Positions 1 through 5,169 of a stretch of DNA of 5,169 bases are shown piece by piece. Every line of letters starts with the position of its first letter. Position 1 is the first letter of the stretch. The notes beneath the pieces are model-generated. The model saw only the letters and a list, made by a program, of their open reading frames with translations. It was not told where the DNA came from and did no database searches. A program made the position numbers and the translations under genes. The DNA comes from Spirochaetes bacterium RIFOXYC1_FULL_54_7 (lineage in GTDB: Bacteria > Spirochaetota > Spirochaetia > Treponematales > UBA12059), in NCBI GenBank assembly GCA_001830645.1, contig MIBM01000373.1:1-5169 (forward strand), read 5' to 3'.

Positions 1-374
1 AAATACCGTGCAGCCTGGCGCAGGGACTGCAATTCCTCAAAGAAGGCTTCCTGCAATATTCCCCGCCTGGAGTCTACCAGGCCTGGATGGGCGGATTCAA
101 TCTTTTTGGCTACTAAACGAAGACAGCGATCCCGTACCAGGTCCTCTTTGGCCACTCCGGTAAACATGCTCTTTATGGATATGATGATTCTTGTGATCAG
201 CCCAAGGGAACGATAGGCTTCATCATAATTGACATGCTGCCCATCCTCGGCCCCCGGTGAATACAGTGCCTCTGCCGAGACAGTTGCCGTTCGCTGCAAG
301 CGGTCAAGGAGAGACGCCCTCTCTTCCGGACTCAGTTCGAGTACCAAGGCCTGGAACGTAGTCGATTCTGCCAT
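1..374 (-). CDS. DUF5312-like spirochaete protein, N-terminal part only (runs off left edge)
   Basis: This is an open minus-strand frame of about 124 codons, cut by the window edge, so only the N-terminus is visible. It begins MAESTTFQALVLELSPEERA, followed by an acidic, flexible stretch. A hydrophobic segment (about residues 62-76, LGLITRIIISIKSMF) comes next, then a basic/acidic helix-rich region with a P-G-L-x-D-x-R-R-G-x-L pattern. The LSPEER start, the hydrophobic patch and the PGLxDxRRG element resemble the uncharacterised DUF5312 proteins of Treponema and relatives; this is recalled from memory, not searched. No function is known to me. Three in-frame ATGs are nested at 389, 380 and 374. 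I chose 374 because the family usually opens with MA. None has a good Shine-Dalgarno, and the stop of the upstream pseudouridine synthase lies 13-28 bases away, so translation may depend on coupling to that gene. Confidence 0.62.
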   Translation of the reverse strand, partial: MAESTTFQALVLELSPEERASLLDRLQRTATVSAEALYSPGAEDGQHVNYDEAYRSLGLITRIIISIKSMFTGVAKEDLVRDRCLRLVAKKIESAHPGLVDSRRGILQEAFFEELQSLRQAARY

Positions 375-402
375 GTTCATATGGTACATGGGCTTGACGC
401 AC

Positions 403-1257
403 TTAGCAAGCGCCGGAAATGGAATCCTGGTCTGCAAAATCCGGCAGGCTTATCCTCACGGCACCTCCGCTGACAGGATCGGTAAATGACAAGGCGTAGG
501 CCAGGAGCCTTACAAGTGATCCAGCCCTACTGGATTCAACACTGTCTTCACCTTCTCCATATAGCTTATCTCCCTCGAGGGACAGCCCGATCCAGGCTAG
601 ATGGGCGCGGACCTGGTGCCTGAACCCACGGGACAGACGAACATCAACAAGAAGTCCTTCATCGCACGGTCGTGAGGCTTCTACATTGGTAAGATACGAA
701 TCACGGGTCCAGGCCTTCAACGAGCTGGATTCGCTTGGCGACGAACAGGCGACCCGTTTTGAACCAGGTCCGAAAGGCCTGAAGCGCCCTTCGATGTGTG
801 AACCGGACAGCATGGCAGCCAGGCGCGCAAGATCCTGTCTGCGCAGGGCATCCATCCAGAGCCGCTCATCCACCCCGGAGGGAACGGACAGCAGGGGACG
901 TGAACCATCAAGCCCACCACAGCCAGGCACAGCCAGGGCCAGATAGGATTTCATGAAATCTCCTGCGGCTGCCAGTTCCGCCATCCGGACAAAGAAATCT
1001 TCGGTCAGGGCAAACAGCACCAGGCCTTCAGTGTCCCTGTCCAGGCGATGGATAAGCCCCCCCTCGCCTTTCAACCGGCCTGCTACTTCAGCGGCGTCAG
1101 GATAGCGCTGGAATACCCACTCAGCCAGGCTTGAACCATCCGGCGTCCTACCGGGAGCGCTATGCATGCCCGCAGGCTTGACCACAGCTATTCCTTGCGT
1201 TCCGATCCAGGCAATTGCCGGTTCTTCATATCTACCGAAGCAGACTTGTTCTTGCAT
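403..1257 (-). CDS. RluA-family RNA pseudouridine synthase
   Basis: This 284-residue cytoplasmic enzyme is predicted to isomerise uridine to pseudouridine in rRNA or tRNA; the target site cannot be read from sequence. Motifs run in family order. An N-terminal strand with GIAVVKPAGMHSAPG (about residues 22-36) matches the RluA 'vvnKPaGm.sHpg' element. The catalytic motif HRLDRDTEGLVLFA starts at residue 70, with D73 as the expected nucleophile. SYLALAV follows at about 104-110. Near the C-terminus are SRGFRHQVRAHLAWIGL (about 209-225) and EGDKLYG. There is no S4 domain. About 60-70 residues, including RPFGPGSKRV, separate the SYLALAV strand from the C-terminal motif. The frame stays open to 1449, but I chose the ATG at 1257 because AGGA lies 6 bases upstream, the family N-terminus fits there, and a longer start would overlap the divergent channel's leader. 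It is probably co-transcribed with the DUF5312-like gene. Confidence 0.9.
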   Translation of the reverse strand: MQEQVCFGRYEEPAIAWIGTQGIAVVKPAGMHSAPGRTPDGSSLAEWVFQRYPDAAEVAGRLKGEGGLIHRLDRDTEGLVLFALTEDFFVRMAELAAAGDFMKSYLALAVPGCGGLDGSRPLLSVPSGVDERLWMDALRRQDLARLAAMLSGSHIEGRFRPFGPGSKRVACSSPSESSSLKAWTRDSYLTNVEASRPCDEGLLVDVRLSRGFRHQVRAHLAWIGLSLEGDKLYGEGEDSVESSRAGSLVRLLAYALSFTDPVSGGAVRISLPDFADQDSISGAC

Positions 1258-1263
1258 CCCACA

Positions 1264-1267
1264 TCCT
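1264..1267 (-). promoter_or_regulatory. Ribosome binding site deciding the pseudouridine synthase start
   Basis: On the minus strand, AGGA (within ACAGGA) is separated by six bases from the ATG at 1257. This supports the 284-residue protein over the longer open frame that begins at 1449. Confidence 0.6.
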
Positions 1268-1295
1268 GTCTGGCAACGACTGGCCTTCCAAGCCA

Positions 1296-1325
1296 ATCCT
1301 ACCCTGTCGATGGCGCTTCGGACAA
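1296..1325 (-). promoter_or_regulatory. Weak candidate sigma-70-type promoter for the pseudouridine synthase operon
   Basis: On the minus strand, TTGTCC (1325-1320, four of six matches to the -35 consensus) and TAGGAT (1301-1296, four of six to the -10 consensus) are separated by 18 bases. This would give a leader of roughly 30 bases before the ATG at 1257. The matches are imperfect and could be chance in this 228-bp divergent region. Confidence 0.2.
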
Positions 1326-1463
1326 CTGCCGGGAAAATGGTTGTTTGGCAAGTTTGACTCAAGATAAAAAACAGAACCCGCTGGCAGATTCCGAAGGCTG
1401 GGCCACCAAGCGTCATCCAGAGCCAGCCTACCTCATTGATTCCAGCCATGAAACCGATACAGT

Positions 1464-1473
1464 TATAACGAGG
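1464..1473 (+). promoter_or_regulatory. Possible -10 box and weak ribosome binding site ahead of the channel gene
   Basis: TATAAC at 1464-1469 matches five of six bases of the -10 consensus and is directly followed by GAGG (1470-1473), the only purine-rich Shine-Dalgarno-like run before the ATG at 1486. No good -35 sits at the right distance: TTGATT at 1436 is 22 bases away. If TATAAC were the -10, the leader would be only about ten bases, and the GAGG would lie outside or at the very start of the transcript. The two readings therefore compete. The GAGG-to-ATG spacing of 12 bases is longer than usual. Confidence 0.22.
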
Positions 1474-1485
1474 ATATTCATTATC

Positions 1486-2724
1486 ATGGATAGAACACGA
1501 GGCAAAGGCAACAGAAAAACAGTCGGTGACACCGAGTCAAAGGCTGTCCGGCTGTTGTCCAGGCTAAGGAGCAAACCACTCTCGATGTTCAGGAGCCTGA
1601 CACGATCCGGTCTGGCATCCTTGTTTGCCATATTTCTTGGGGCTGCCGCAGTGTTCGGTACGATAGTATGGCTGGTGGAACGAAGCACCGGCAACAACAT
1701 GTTCATACGCTTGTTCGACGGTCTCTGGTGGAGCCTGGTTACCATAGTAACAGTGTGTTATGGCGACAAGTATCCTGAAAGCGATATGGGGAAAATAGCA
1801 GCCATACTGCTCATGATATCGGGGGTCGTGATCAGCGCCATACTATCCGGTACCGTGGCGTCTATTTTCGTGGAACGCAGGATTCGGGAGGGCAAAGGCT
1901 TGCAAGACATACGATTGAAAGGACATACCATTGTGTGCGGCTGGAACCGTCATGGAGACAGGGTACTGGCCGGCCTCGAAGCCGAGGCACCAGGTGTTCC
2001 TGTGGTTCTGGTGAACAGCCTCGAACCCGAACGCTTCGACGCCATACGAACCCTGCACCCGGATCTGGATCTGCGCTTCGTACGGGGCGACCACACCCAG
2101 GAGGCCATACTGCGCAAGGCCTCAGCCCACCAGGCCAGAACCTGCGTGCTTCTACCTGATGAGACCGGTGGAAGCGGTGAGGCCAATGCCGATGAAAGGA
2201 CCATCCTGGCAGCCCTGGCACTCAAATCGATTGCCCGGGATATCCGCATCCGGGCTGGTATCCTCAAAGAAGAAAGCGAACCCCATCTTCGCAGGGCCGA
2301 GGTTGACGACATTGTACTCCACGGCGAGTTCACCGGCTTTCTTCTGTCTGCCGCCGGCGAAGATGGTGGCCTGCCGGATGCGGCAAGGGAACTGCTGTCC
2401 TTCTCCTCGGCATCCAGACTCAGGCAGGTGACCATGCCTGCAGGCCTGGTCGGAAAGCCCTTTGCCGAGGCATCGGAATGGTTCCTGAAGAACAACAAGG
2501 GTGTCCTGCTTGGCGTCCTGGCCAAGGAGAAGCCGGTTACTCTTGACGACATACTTTCCAACGATTCCGGAGCAATCGATGCCTTCATCAAGAGGAAGTT
2601 CGAAGAAGCCGCCATCGACATTGGTGCGGGGATGGAATCAGCCGGCAAGGCCCGCCTGGCCCCCGGACAGGATTATCTGATAGGATCAAGCGATGTGGCC
2701 TTCGTGGTCGGCGGGGAGGCCTGA
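1486..2724 (+). CDS. Two-TM potassium-channel-like protein with RCK (TrkA-N/TrkA-C) domains and an altered filter
   Basis: This 412-residue inner-membrane protein has the MthK-type plan. A basic N-terminus is followed by TM1 (about 43-64), a pore helix (about 75-88, with FDGLWWSLVTI), the selectivity filter, TM2 (about 103-129) and a cytoplasmic RCK domain. The RCK part starts at HTIVCGWNRHGDRVL (147-161), a Rossmann-type nucleotide or ligand site similar to the CGW motif of MthK. It continues through VRGDHTQEAILRKA (199-212) and LLPDE, and a TrkA-C-like lobe (about 312-410) ends in QDYLIGSSDVAFVVG. The filter is T89-V90-C91-Y92-G93-D94, so cysteine (codon TGT at 1756-1758) replaces the first glycine of the GYG signature. 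Conduction is therefore uncertain. I chose the ATG at 1486 because upstream codons look like shadow sequence antisense to the pseudouridine synthase. Its TGA lies one base before the next gene, implying co-translation with the cyclic-nucleotide-binding protein. Confidence 0.88.
   Translation: MDRTRGKGNRKTVGDTESKAVRLLSRLRSKPLSMFRSLTRSGLASLFAIFLGAAAVFGTIVWLVERSTGNNMFIRLFDGLWWSLVTIVTVCYGDKYPESDMGKIAAILLMISGVVISAILSGTVASIFVERRIREGKGLQDIRLKGHTIVCGWNRHGDRVLAGLEAEAPGVPVVLVNSLEPERFDAIRTLHPDLDLRFVRGDHTQEAILRKASAHQARTCVLLPDETGGSGEANADERTILAALALKSIARDIRIRAGILKEESEPHLRRAEVDDIVLHGEFTGFLLSAAGEDGGLPDAARELLSFSSASRLRQVTMPAGLVGKPFAEASEWFLKNNKGVLLGVLAKEKPVTLDDILSNDSGAIDAFIKRKFEEAAIDIGAGMESAGKARLAPGQDYLIGSSDVAFVVGGEA
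2713..2719 (+). promoter_or_regulatory. Strong ribosome binding site inside the channel gene's end
   Basis: GGGGAGG lies six bases before the ATG at 2726 and within the last codons of the channel gene. It selects MSKDTD as the N-terminus instead of the ATG at 2693, and shows that the second gene is placed for translational coupling. Confidence 0.75.
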
Positions 2725-2725
2725 G

Positions 2726-3232
2726 ATGTCCAAGGACACCGACCTGCTACGCAAGGTTTCGATCATAGCCGATCTGGATGACGATAAATTGCAGAAGATT
2801 CTGAAAGTCGGACGCTTTGTGCGCTTCAAGGCTGGAGATACCATCATGCACGAAGGCGAGAATGCGGATACCATGTATCTCTTCGTGGAAGGCACGGTGG
2901 ATGTAACAAAGAACCTTACCCTCAAAATTGCAGGACAGGGCTTTGGCCATGCCGAGAAATCCATGACCAGGCTCAAGGCAGGAACGGCTCCGGTATTTGG
3001 CGAGATGTCCATGTTCGGAGACGAACCACGGAGTGCCACCATCGTAGCATCCGATGATTGCCTGCTCTTCGAAGTAAGCAGGGAAGCCTACGATGGAATC
3101 GGCGGGGAAGACCCAACGCTTGGACTGATCCTTACCAAGCGGATGGCTGCCATGCTCAGTTCAAGGGTCCGCAAGGGCAACGATGATGTCCTGAAGCTAT
3201 CGACAGCCCTGTCCATTGCCCTATCCCGCTGA
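2726..3232 (+). CDS. Stand-alone cyclic-nucleotide-binding domain protein (no DNA-binding domain)
   Basis: This 168-residue soluble protein is essentially a single CRP/cNMP-binding beta-roll. It has an N-terminal helix (VSIIADLDDDKLQKIL), then FVRFKAGDTIMHEGENADTM (31-50) and YLFVEGTVDV. The phosphate-binding cassette FGEMSMFGDEPRSATIVA (91-108) follows. In that cassette E93 and the R102-S103-A104 triad sit where CRP-type proteins contact the ribose and cyclic phosphate, so ligand binding looks possible. About 20 extra residues (about 68-88) separate the beta strands ahead of the cassette. The C-terminus is two or three helices (about 128-167) with no helix-turn-helix, unlike CRP (about 210 residues), so it is not expected to be a transcription factor. 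The start is fixed by a strong GGGGAGG site. The one-base gap to the channel gene suggests that it acts on or with the channel. The ligand (cAMP, cGMP or other) cannot be told. Confidence 0.88.
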   Translation: MSKDTDLLRKVSIIADLDDDKLQKILKVGRFVRFKAGDTIMHEGENADTMYLFVEGTVDVTKNLTLKIAGQGFGHAEKSMTRLKAGTAPVFGEMSMFGDEPRSATIVASDDCLLFEVSREAYDGIGGEDPTLGLILTKRMAAMLSSRVRKGNDDVLKLSTALSIALSR

Positions 3233-3233
3233 A

Positions 3234-3238
3234 CGGAG
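3234..3238 (+). promoter_or_regulatory. Ribosome binding site deciding the start of the secreted protein gene
   Basis: CGGAG lies just after the TGA at 3230-3232 and six bases before the ATG at 3245. A competing ATG at 3240 is only two bases away from this site and meets a stop after eleven codons, so 3245 is the start. Confidence 0.6.
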
Positions 3239-3244
3239 TATGAA

Positions 3245-3838
3245 ATGCCGGATATACGTGCCAGATCATGCATAATGACACTGATAATGCTTTTTCTGAT
3301 CCTGAACATGGCCTTTGCCCAGGGACTCTTCTCCCCATCCACCACGGAATCACCCGCGGTACCGGAAGAAAATCCCGGGATTCCACGAACCTTCAGGAAT
3401 CTTGGTCTTGGGATGTCCATGGAAGAGGTAAAGGAAGCTCTCAAAGCCGATGGCCTGTTTGCCTACCGTGGTGATCCCGATGTCAGCCTCCTGCCCCGTC
3501 CCAATGAAAGCCTGATAGAGGTATCGGGTCTGTCATACGTCCGGCGCGCCTTTTTCCAGTTCCATGAGGACAGGCTGTTTGTGATGATATTCGCCATCAA
3601 TGAGAGCAGGATGGACCACTACTCGATCTTTACCAGCATCAGTTCCAAGTACGGCAAGCCCCAGAGCCTGTCACCCGCAGAGAGCATCTGGGACGATGGC
3701 GTGACCAGGCTGTCGGTGGAACGGCCTCTGGCAGTTAAATACATCGATCTGGAAATTTTCAACAGTCTGAAAGAAGCAGGCCAGGCTGAACAGTCCTGGG
3801 AGGAATTGCTCAGGATCGAATTCCTGAACGCTTTCTGA
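3245..3838 (+). CDS. Small secreted (periplasmic) spirochaete protein of unknown function
   Basis: The protein has 197 residues and begins with a Sec-type signal peptide: basic residues (R5, R7), a hydrophobic core (about 10-22, IMTLIMLFLILNM) and a likely cut after AFA at residue 25. No lipobox cysteine is seen, so a soluble periplasmic protein is more likely than a lipoprotein. The mature part has a Pro/Ser/Glu-rich linker (30-48). A compact domain follows, with LGLGMSMEEVKEALKADGLF (53-72), a strand-rich centre (RRAFFQFHEDRLFVMIFAIN, 100-119), SSKYGKPQSLSP and a RLSVERPLAVKYIDLEIFN strand/helix near the end. I recall similar uncharacterised proteins in treponemes but know no function. The GMSxEEVKEAL plus DRLF and KYGxP pattern resembles small alpha/beta envelope domains of the BamE/BLIP type, which is a weak comparison. 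It is the third gene of the channel operon, 12 bases after the preceding stop. Confidence 0.8.
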   Translation: MPDIRARSCIMTLIMLFLILNMAFAQGLFSPSTTESPAVPEENPGIPRTFRNLGLGMSMEEVKEALKADGLFAYRGDPDVSLLPRPNESLIEVSGLSYVRRAFFQFHEDRLFVMIFAINESRMDHYSIFTSISSKYGKPQSLSPAESIWDDGVTRLSVERPLAVKYIDLEIFNSLKEAGQAEQSWEELLRIEFLNAF

Positions 3839-3847
3839 AGCATCTAT

Positions 3848-3895
3848 GGTAGTACCGGGGATCAATGATCCATTCCAAGTACCTTCAAACGGTAC
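3848..3895 (+). repeat. Cluster of small inverted repeats at the convergent gene junction
   Basis: Three short inverted repeats are packed here: GGTA-G-TACC (3848-3856), GGATC-AAT-GATCC (3859-3871) and GTACC-N7-GGTAC (3879-3895). The middle one contains the TGA stop of the minus-strand response regulator, and the last lies in that gene's final codons. No run of T follows on either strand, so this is not a recognisable intrinsic terminator, although it sits exactly where transcription from both sides must stop. The stems are only 4-5 base pairs and may be chance. Confidence 0.3.
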
Positions 3896-5169
3896 CGAAG
3901 TCGCCTCTCATTGATACCTAGCTCCCGGGCTGCTGCGCTCTTGTTGCCTTTATGCGTGCCAAGGACGCGGCCCAGATACCCGCGTTCAAAACCCGACATC
4001 GCCTCGTCATAGCTGCCGTCGGGCAGGGGTTGCTCTTCGTCACGGGGCCGGTCCATGGGCAGGAAAATATCAGTCTCTGTCAGATATTCTCCCCGGCATA
4101 AAACCACCCCACGCTCTATCACGTTTTCGAGTTCCCTGACGTTGCCCTGGAAGGGGTAACGCATGACCCGTCCCATGGCCTCGGCGGTTATGCCGCGCAC
4201 GGGTTTGCGGTTGCGGTTGGCGTATTTTCGGATGAAGAATTCCACCAGATACGGAAGGTCAGCCCTGTGGTCACGGAGGGCGGGCAGGGAAAGGGGTACA
4301 ACGTTCACGCGGTAATACAGGTCCGGCCTGAACCTGCCTGCACGTACTTCATCCTCCAGATCCCGCTTGGTGGCGGCGATGATTCGAACATTGACTGACC
4401 GGGGCTGGTTCTCTCCTACCCGTTCGTATGACCCGAACTGTATGACCCTCAGCAAACGGACCTGAACGCCCGCGGGCAGTTCACCTATCTCGTCTATGAA
4501 CAGGGTTCCACCGTTGGCCAGGGAAAAACGACCCGCCCGATCGGCCATGGCGCCGGTAAAGGCTCCCTTGACATGGCCGAAGAGTTCACTCTCTACGAGG
4601 TTTTCCGGCAGGGCTGCAACATTCACCGGTATGAAAGGCTTGTTCTTCCGAGGCCCGGACAGGTGGATGGCCCTGGCTATGAGTTCCTTGCCGGTTCCGC
4701 TCTCACCTACTATCAGTACAGTGGAATCACTCCTGGCTGCCCTGGCTGCCATGGACAGGACCTTCTCCATCTCCGGGCTATGGGAAATGATGGTCTGGGC
4801 CCTGCTCTGGTCAAGCGCCTCGGCAAGGGCCTTGTTCTCCCTGTCTACATCGTTCTTGGCCATCAGGTCGATCACCAGCCGGCGCAGGGCTTCTGCATCC
4901 GGATGCTTGCTCATGTAGCCATAGGCGCCGATCTTCATCATCTCCACGTCTACGGTGATATCCTGGGCATCAAGAAGCAATACGATATCGCAGTTCTGGC
5001 AGGCAGCCTTGATCAGGGAGATGCCATCCGCGGCAGCGACAGGAACCGTATCTGGATCCAGCAAGACCAGGTCTACACCGGCTGGGAGGGAGTCCGGATC
5101 GAACAGTCCTGAAGGATCAAAAGGCTCGAATTGGCCTACCGGAAGGATGGAACACCCCGGTATATCACC
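3862..5169 (-). CDS. Sigma-54-dependent response regulator (NtrC/AtoC type), N-terminus beyond right edge
   Basis: The visible part has 435 residues and is open at its 5' end. There is no ATG or GTG between 5065 and 5169, and the TTG at 5064 falls inside the receiver, so the true start lies outside. Numbered from the edge, residues 1 to about 110 are a divergent receiver: D38 in LVLLDPD is the probable phosphoacceptor, D67 sits where Thr/Ser is usual, and K88 is conserved. The AAA+ domain then has Walker A GESGTGKE (155-162), GAFTGA (202-207), which contacts sigma-54, Walker B TLFIDE (222-227) and an arginine-finger region GRFRPDLYYR (278-287). GNVREL (342-347) is the sensor II region. A Fis-type helix-turn-helix, GNKSAAARELGINERRLRYRL (408-428), ends the protein. 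It should activate sigma-54 promoters after phosphorylation or other input; targets are unknown. A partner histidine kinase may lie beyond the edge. It is convergent with the channel operon. Confidence 0.92.
   Translation of the reverse strand, partial: GDIPGCSILPVGQFEPFDPSGLFDPDSLPAGVDLVLLDPDTVPVAAADGISLIKAACQNCDIVLLLDAQDITVDVEMMKIGAYGYMSKHPDAEALRRLVIDLMAKNDVDRENKALAEALDQSRAQTIISHSPEMEKVLSMAARAARSDSTVLIVGESGTGKELIARAIHLSGPRKNKPFIPVNVAALPENLVESELFGHVKGAFTGAMADRAGRFSLANGGTLFIDEIGELPAGVQVRLLRVIQFGSYERVGENQPRSVNVRIIAATKRDLEDEVRAGRFRPDLYYRVNVVPLSLPALRDHRADLPYLVEFFIRKYANRNRKPVRGITAEAMGRVMRYPFQGNVRELENVIERGVVLCRGEYLTETDIFLPMDRPRDEEQPLPDGSYDEAMSGFERGYLGRVLGTHKGNKSAAARELGINERRLRYRLKVLGMDH

Noticed and set aside
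229..489. Plus-strand open frame of 86 codons at the left end
   Set aside because: It runs opposite the DUF5312-like start and the pseudouridine synthase end; the composition is non-protein-like and no family is recognised.
1258..1449. Longer N-terminus for the pseudouridine synthase starting at 1449
   Set aside because: The extra 64 residues have no RluA-family likeness and cover the control region of the divergent operon, while the ATG at 1257 has AGGA at good spacing.
1162..1485. Upstream extension of the channel reading frame to an ATG at 1162 (520 residues)
   Set aside because: It would overlap the start of the divergent pseudouridine synthase, its residues look like shadow sequence with no family similarity, and the channel's membrane-protein layout is complete from 1486.
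1950..2648. Long antisense open frame (232 codons) on the minus strand within the channel gene
   Set aside because: It is Ser/Arg/Pro-rich with no domain, and lies fully opposite a well-supported gene, so it is a frame shadow of GC-rich codons.
2726..3232. Reading the second operon gene as a CRP/FNR transcription factor
   Set aside because: After the cyclic-nucleotide-binding roll only about 40 residues remain and none form a helix-turn-helix pattern.
4733..4752. Tandem CTGGCTGCC-like duplication
   Set aside because: It encodes the ordinary Ala/Arg-rich helix M-A-A-R-A-A-R ahead of Walker A in the response regulator and does not extend into a repeat array.
3862..5064. Treating the TTG at 5064 as the start of the response regulator
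   Set aside because: The frame remains open to the window edge, and this codon is a Leu inside the acceptor strand LVLLD of the receiver domain, so a start there would remove half of the fold.
4496..5112. Two overlapping plus-strand open frames (140 and 179 codons) opposite the response regulator
   Set aside because: Both lie antisense to the conserved AAA+ and receiver regions and show no motif or ribosome binding site that would support a protein.

Overview
The window most likely comes from a spirochaete (Spirochaetota, Treponema/Spirochaeta-like) with a moderately GC-rich chromosome. This rests on family resemblance recalled from memory, not on a search. The gene entering at the left edge looks like the spirochaete-restricted DUF5312 family. 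The small secreted protein at 3245-3838 also resembles uncharacterised treponemal proteins. There are no RNA genes, insertion sequences, CRISPR arrays or phage genes, and coding density is high.

Layout, left to right. Two minus-strand genes form a probable operon: an RluA-type RNA pseudouridine synthase (403-1257), followed downstream by the first ~124 codons of a DUF5312-like protein that leaves through the left edge. A 228-bp divergent intergenic region (1258-1485) separates them from a plus-strand operon of three tightly packed genes. These are a two-TM potassium-channel-like protein with cytoplasmic RCK/TrkA domains (1486-2724), a stand-alone cyclic-nucleotide-binding-domain protein starting one base after the channel's stop (2726-3232), and a small signal-peptide protein (3245-3838). 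A 23-bp gap with small inverted repeats separates this operon from a convergent minus-strand gene. That gene encodes a sigma-54-dependent (NtrC/AtoC-type) response regulator whose N-terminus lies beyond the right edge (3862-5169).

The most interesting unit is the plus-strand operon. The channel has the MthK-like arrangement (TM1, pore, TM2, RCK), but its selectivity filter reads T-V-C-Y-G-D where T-V-G-Y-G-D is expected, so a near-invariant glycine is replaced by cysteine. The next gene supplies a cyclic-nucleotide sensor domain without any DNA-binding domain, translationally coupled to the channel. This suggests a two-polypeptide ligand-gated channel or sensor, with a possible cell-envelope partner in the third gene. 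Second in interest is the response regulator, whose AAA+ and DNA-binding parts are intact but whose receiver domain is unusual.
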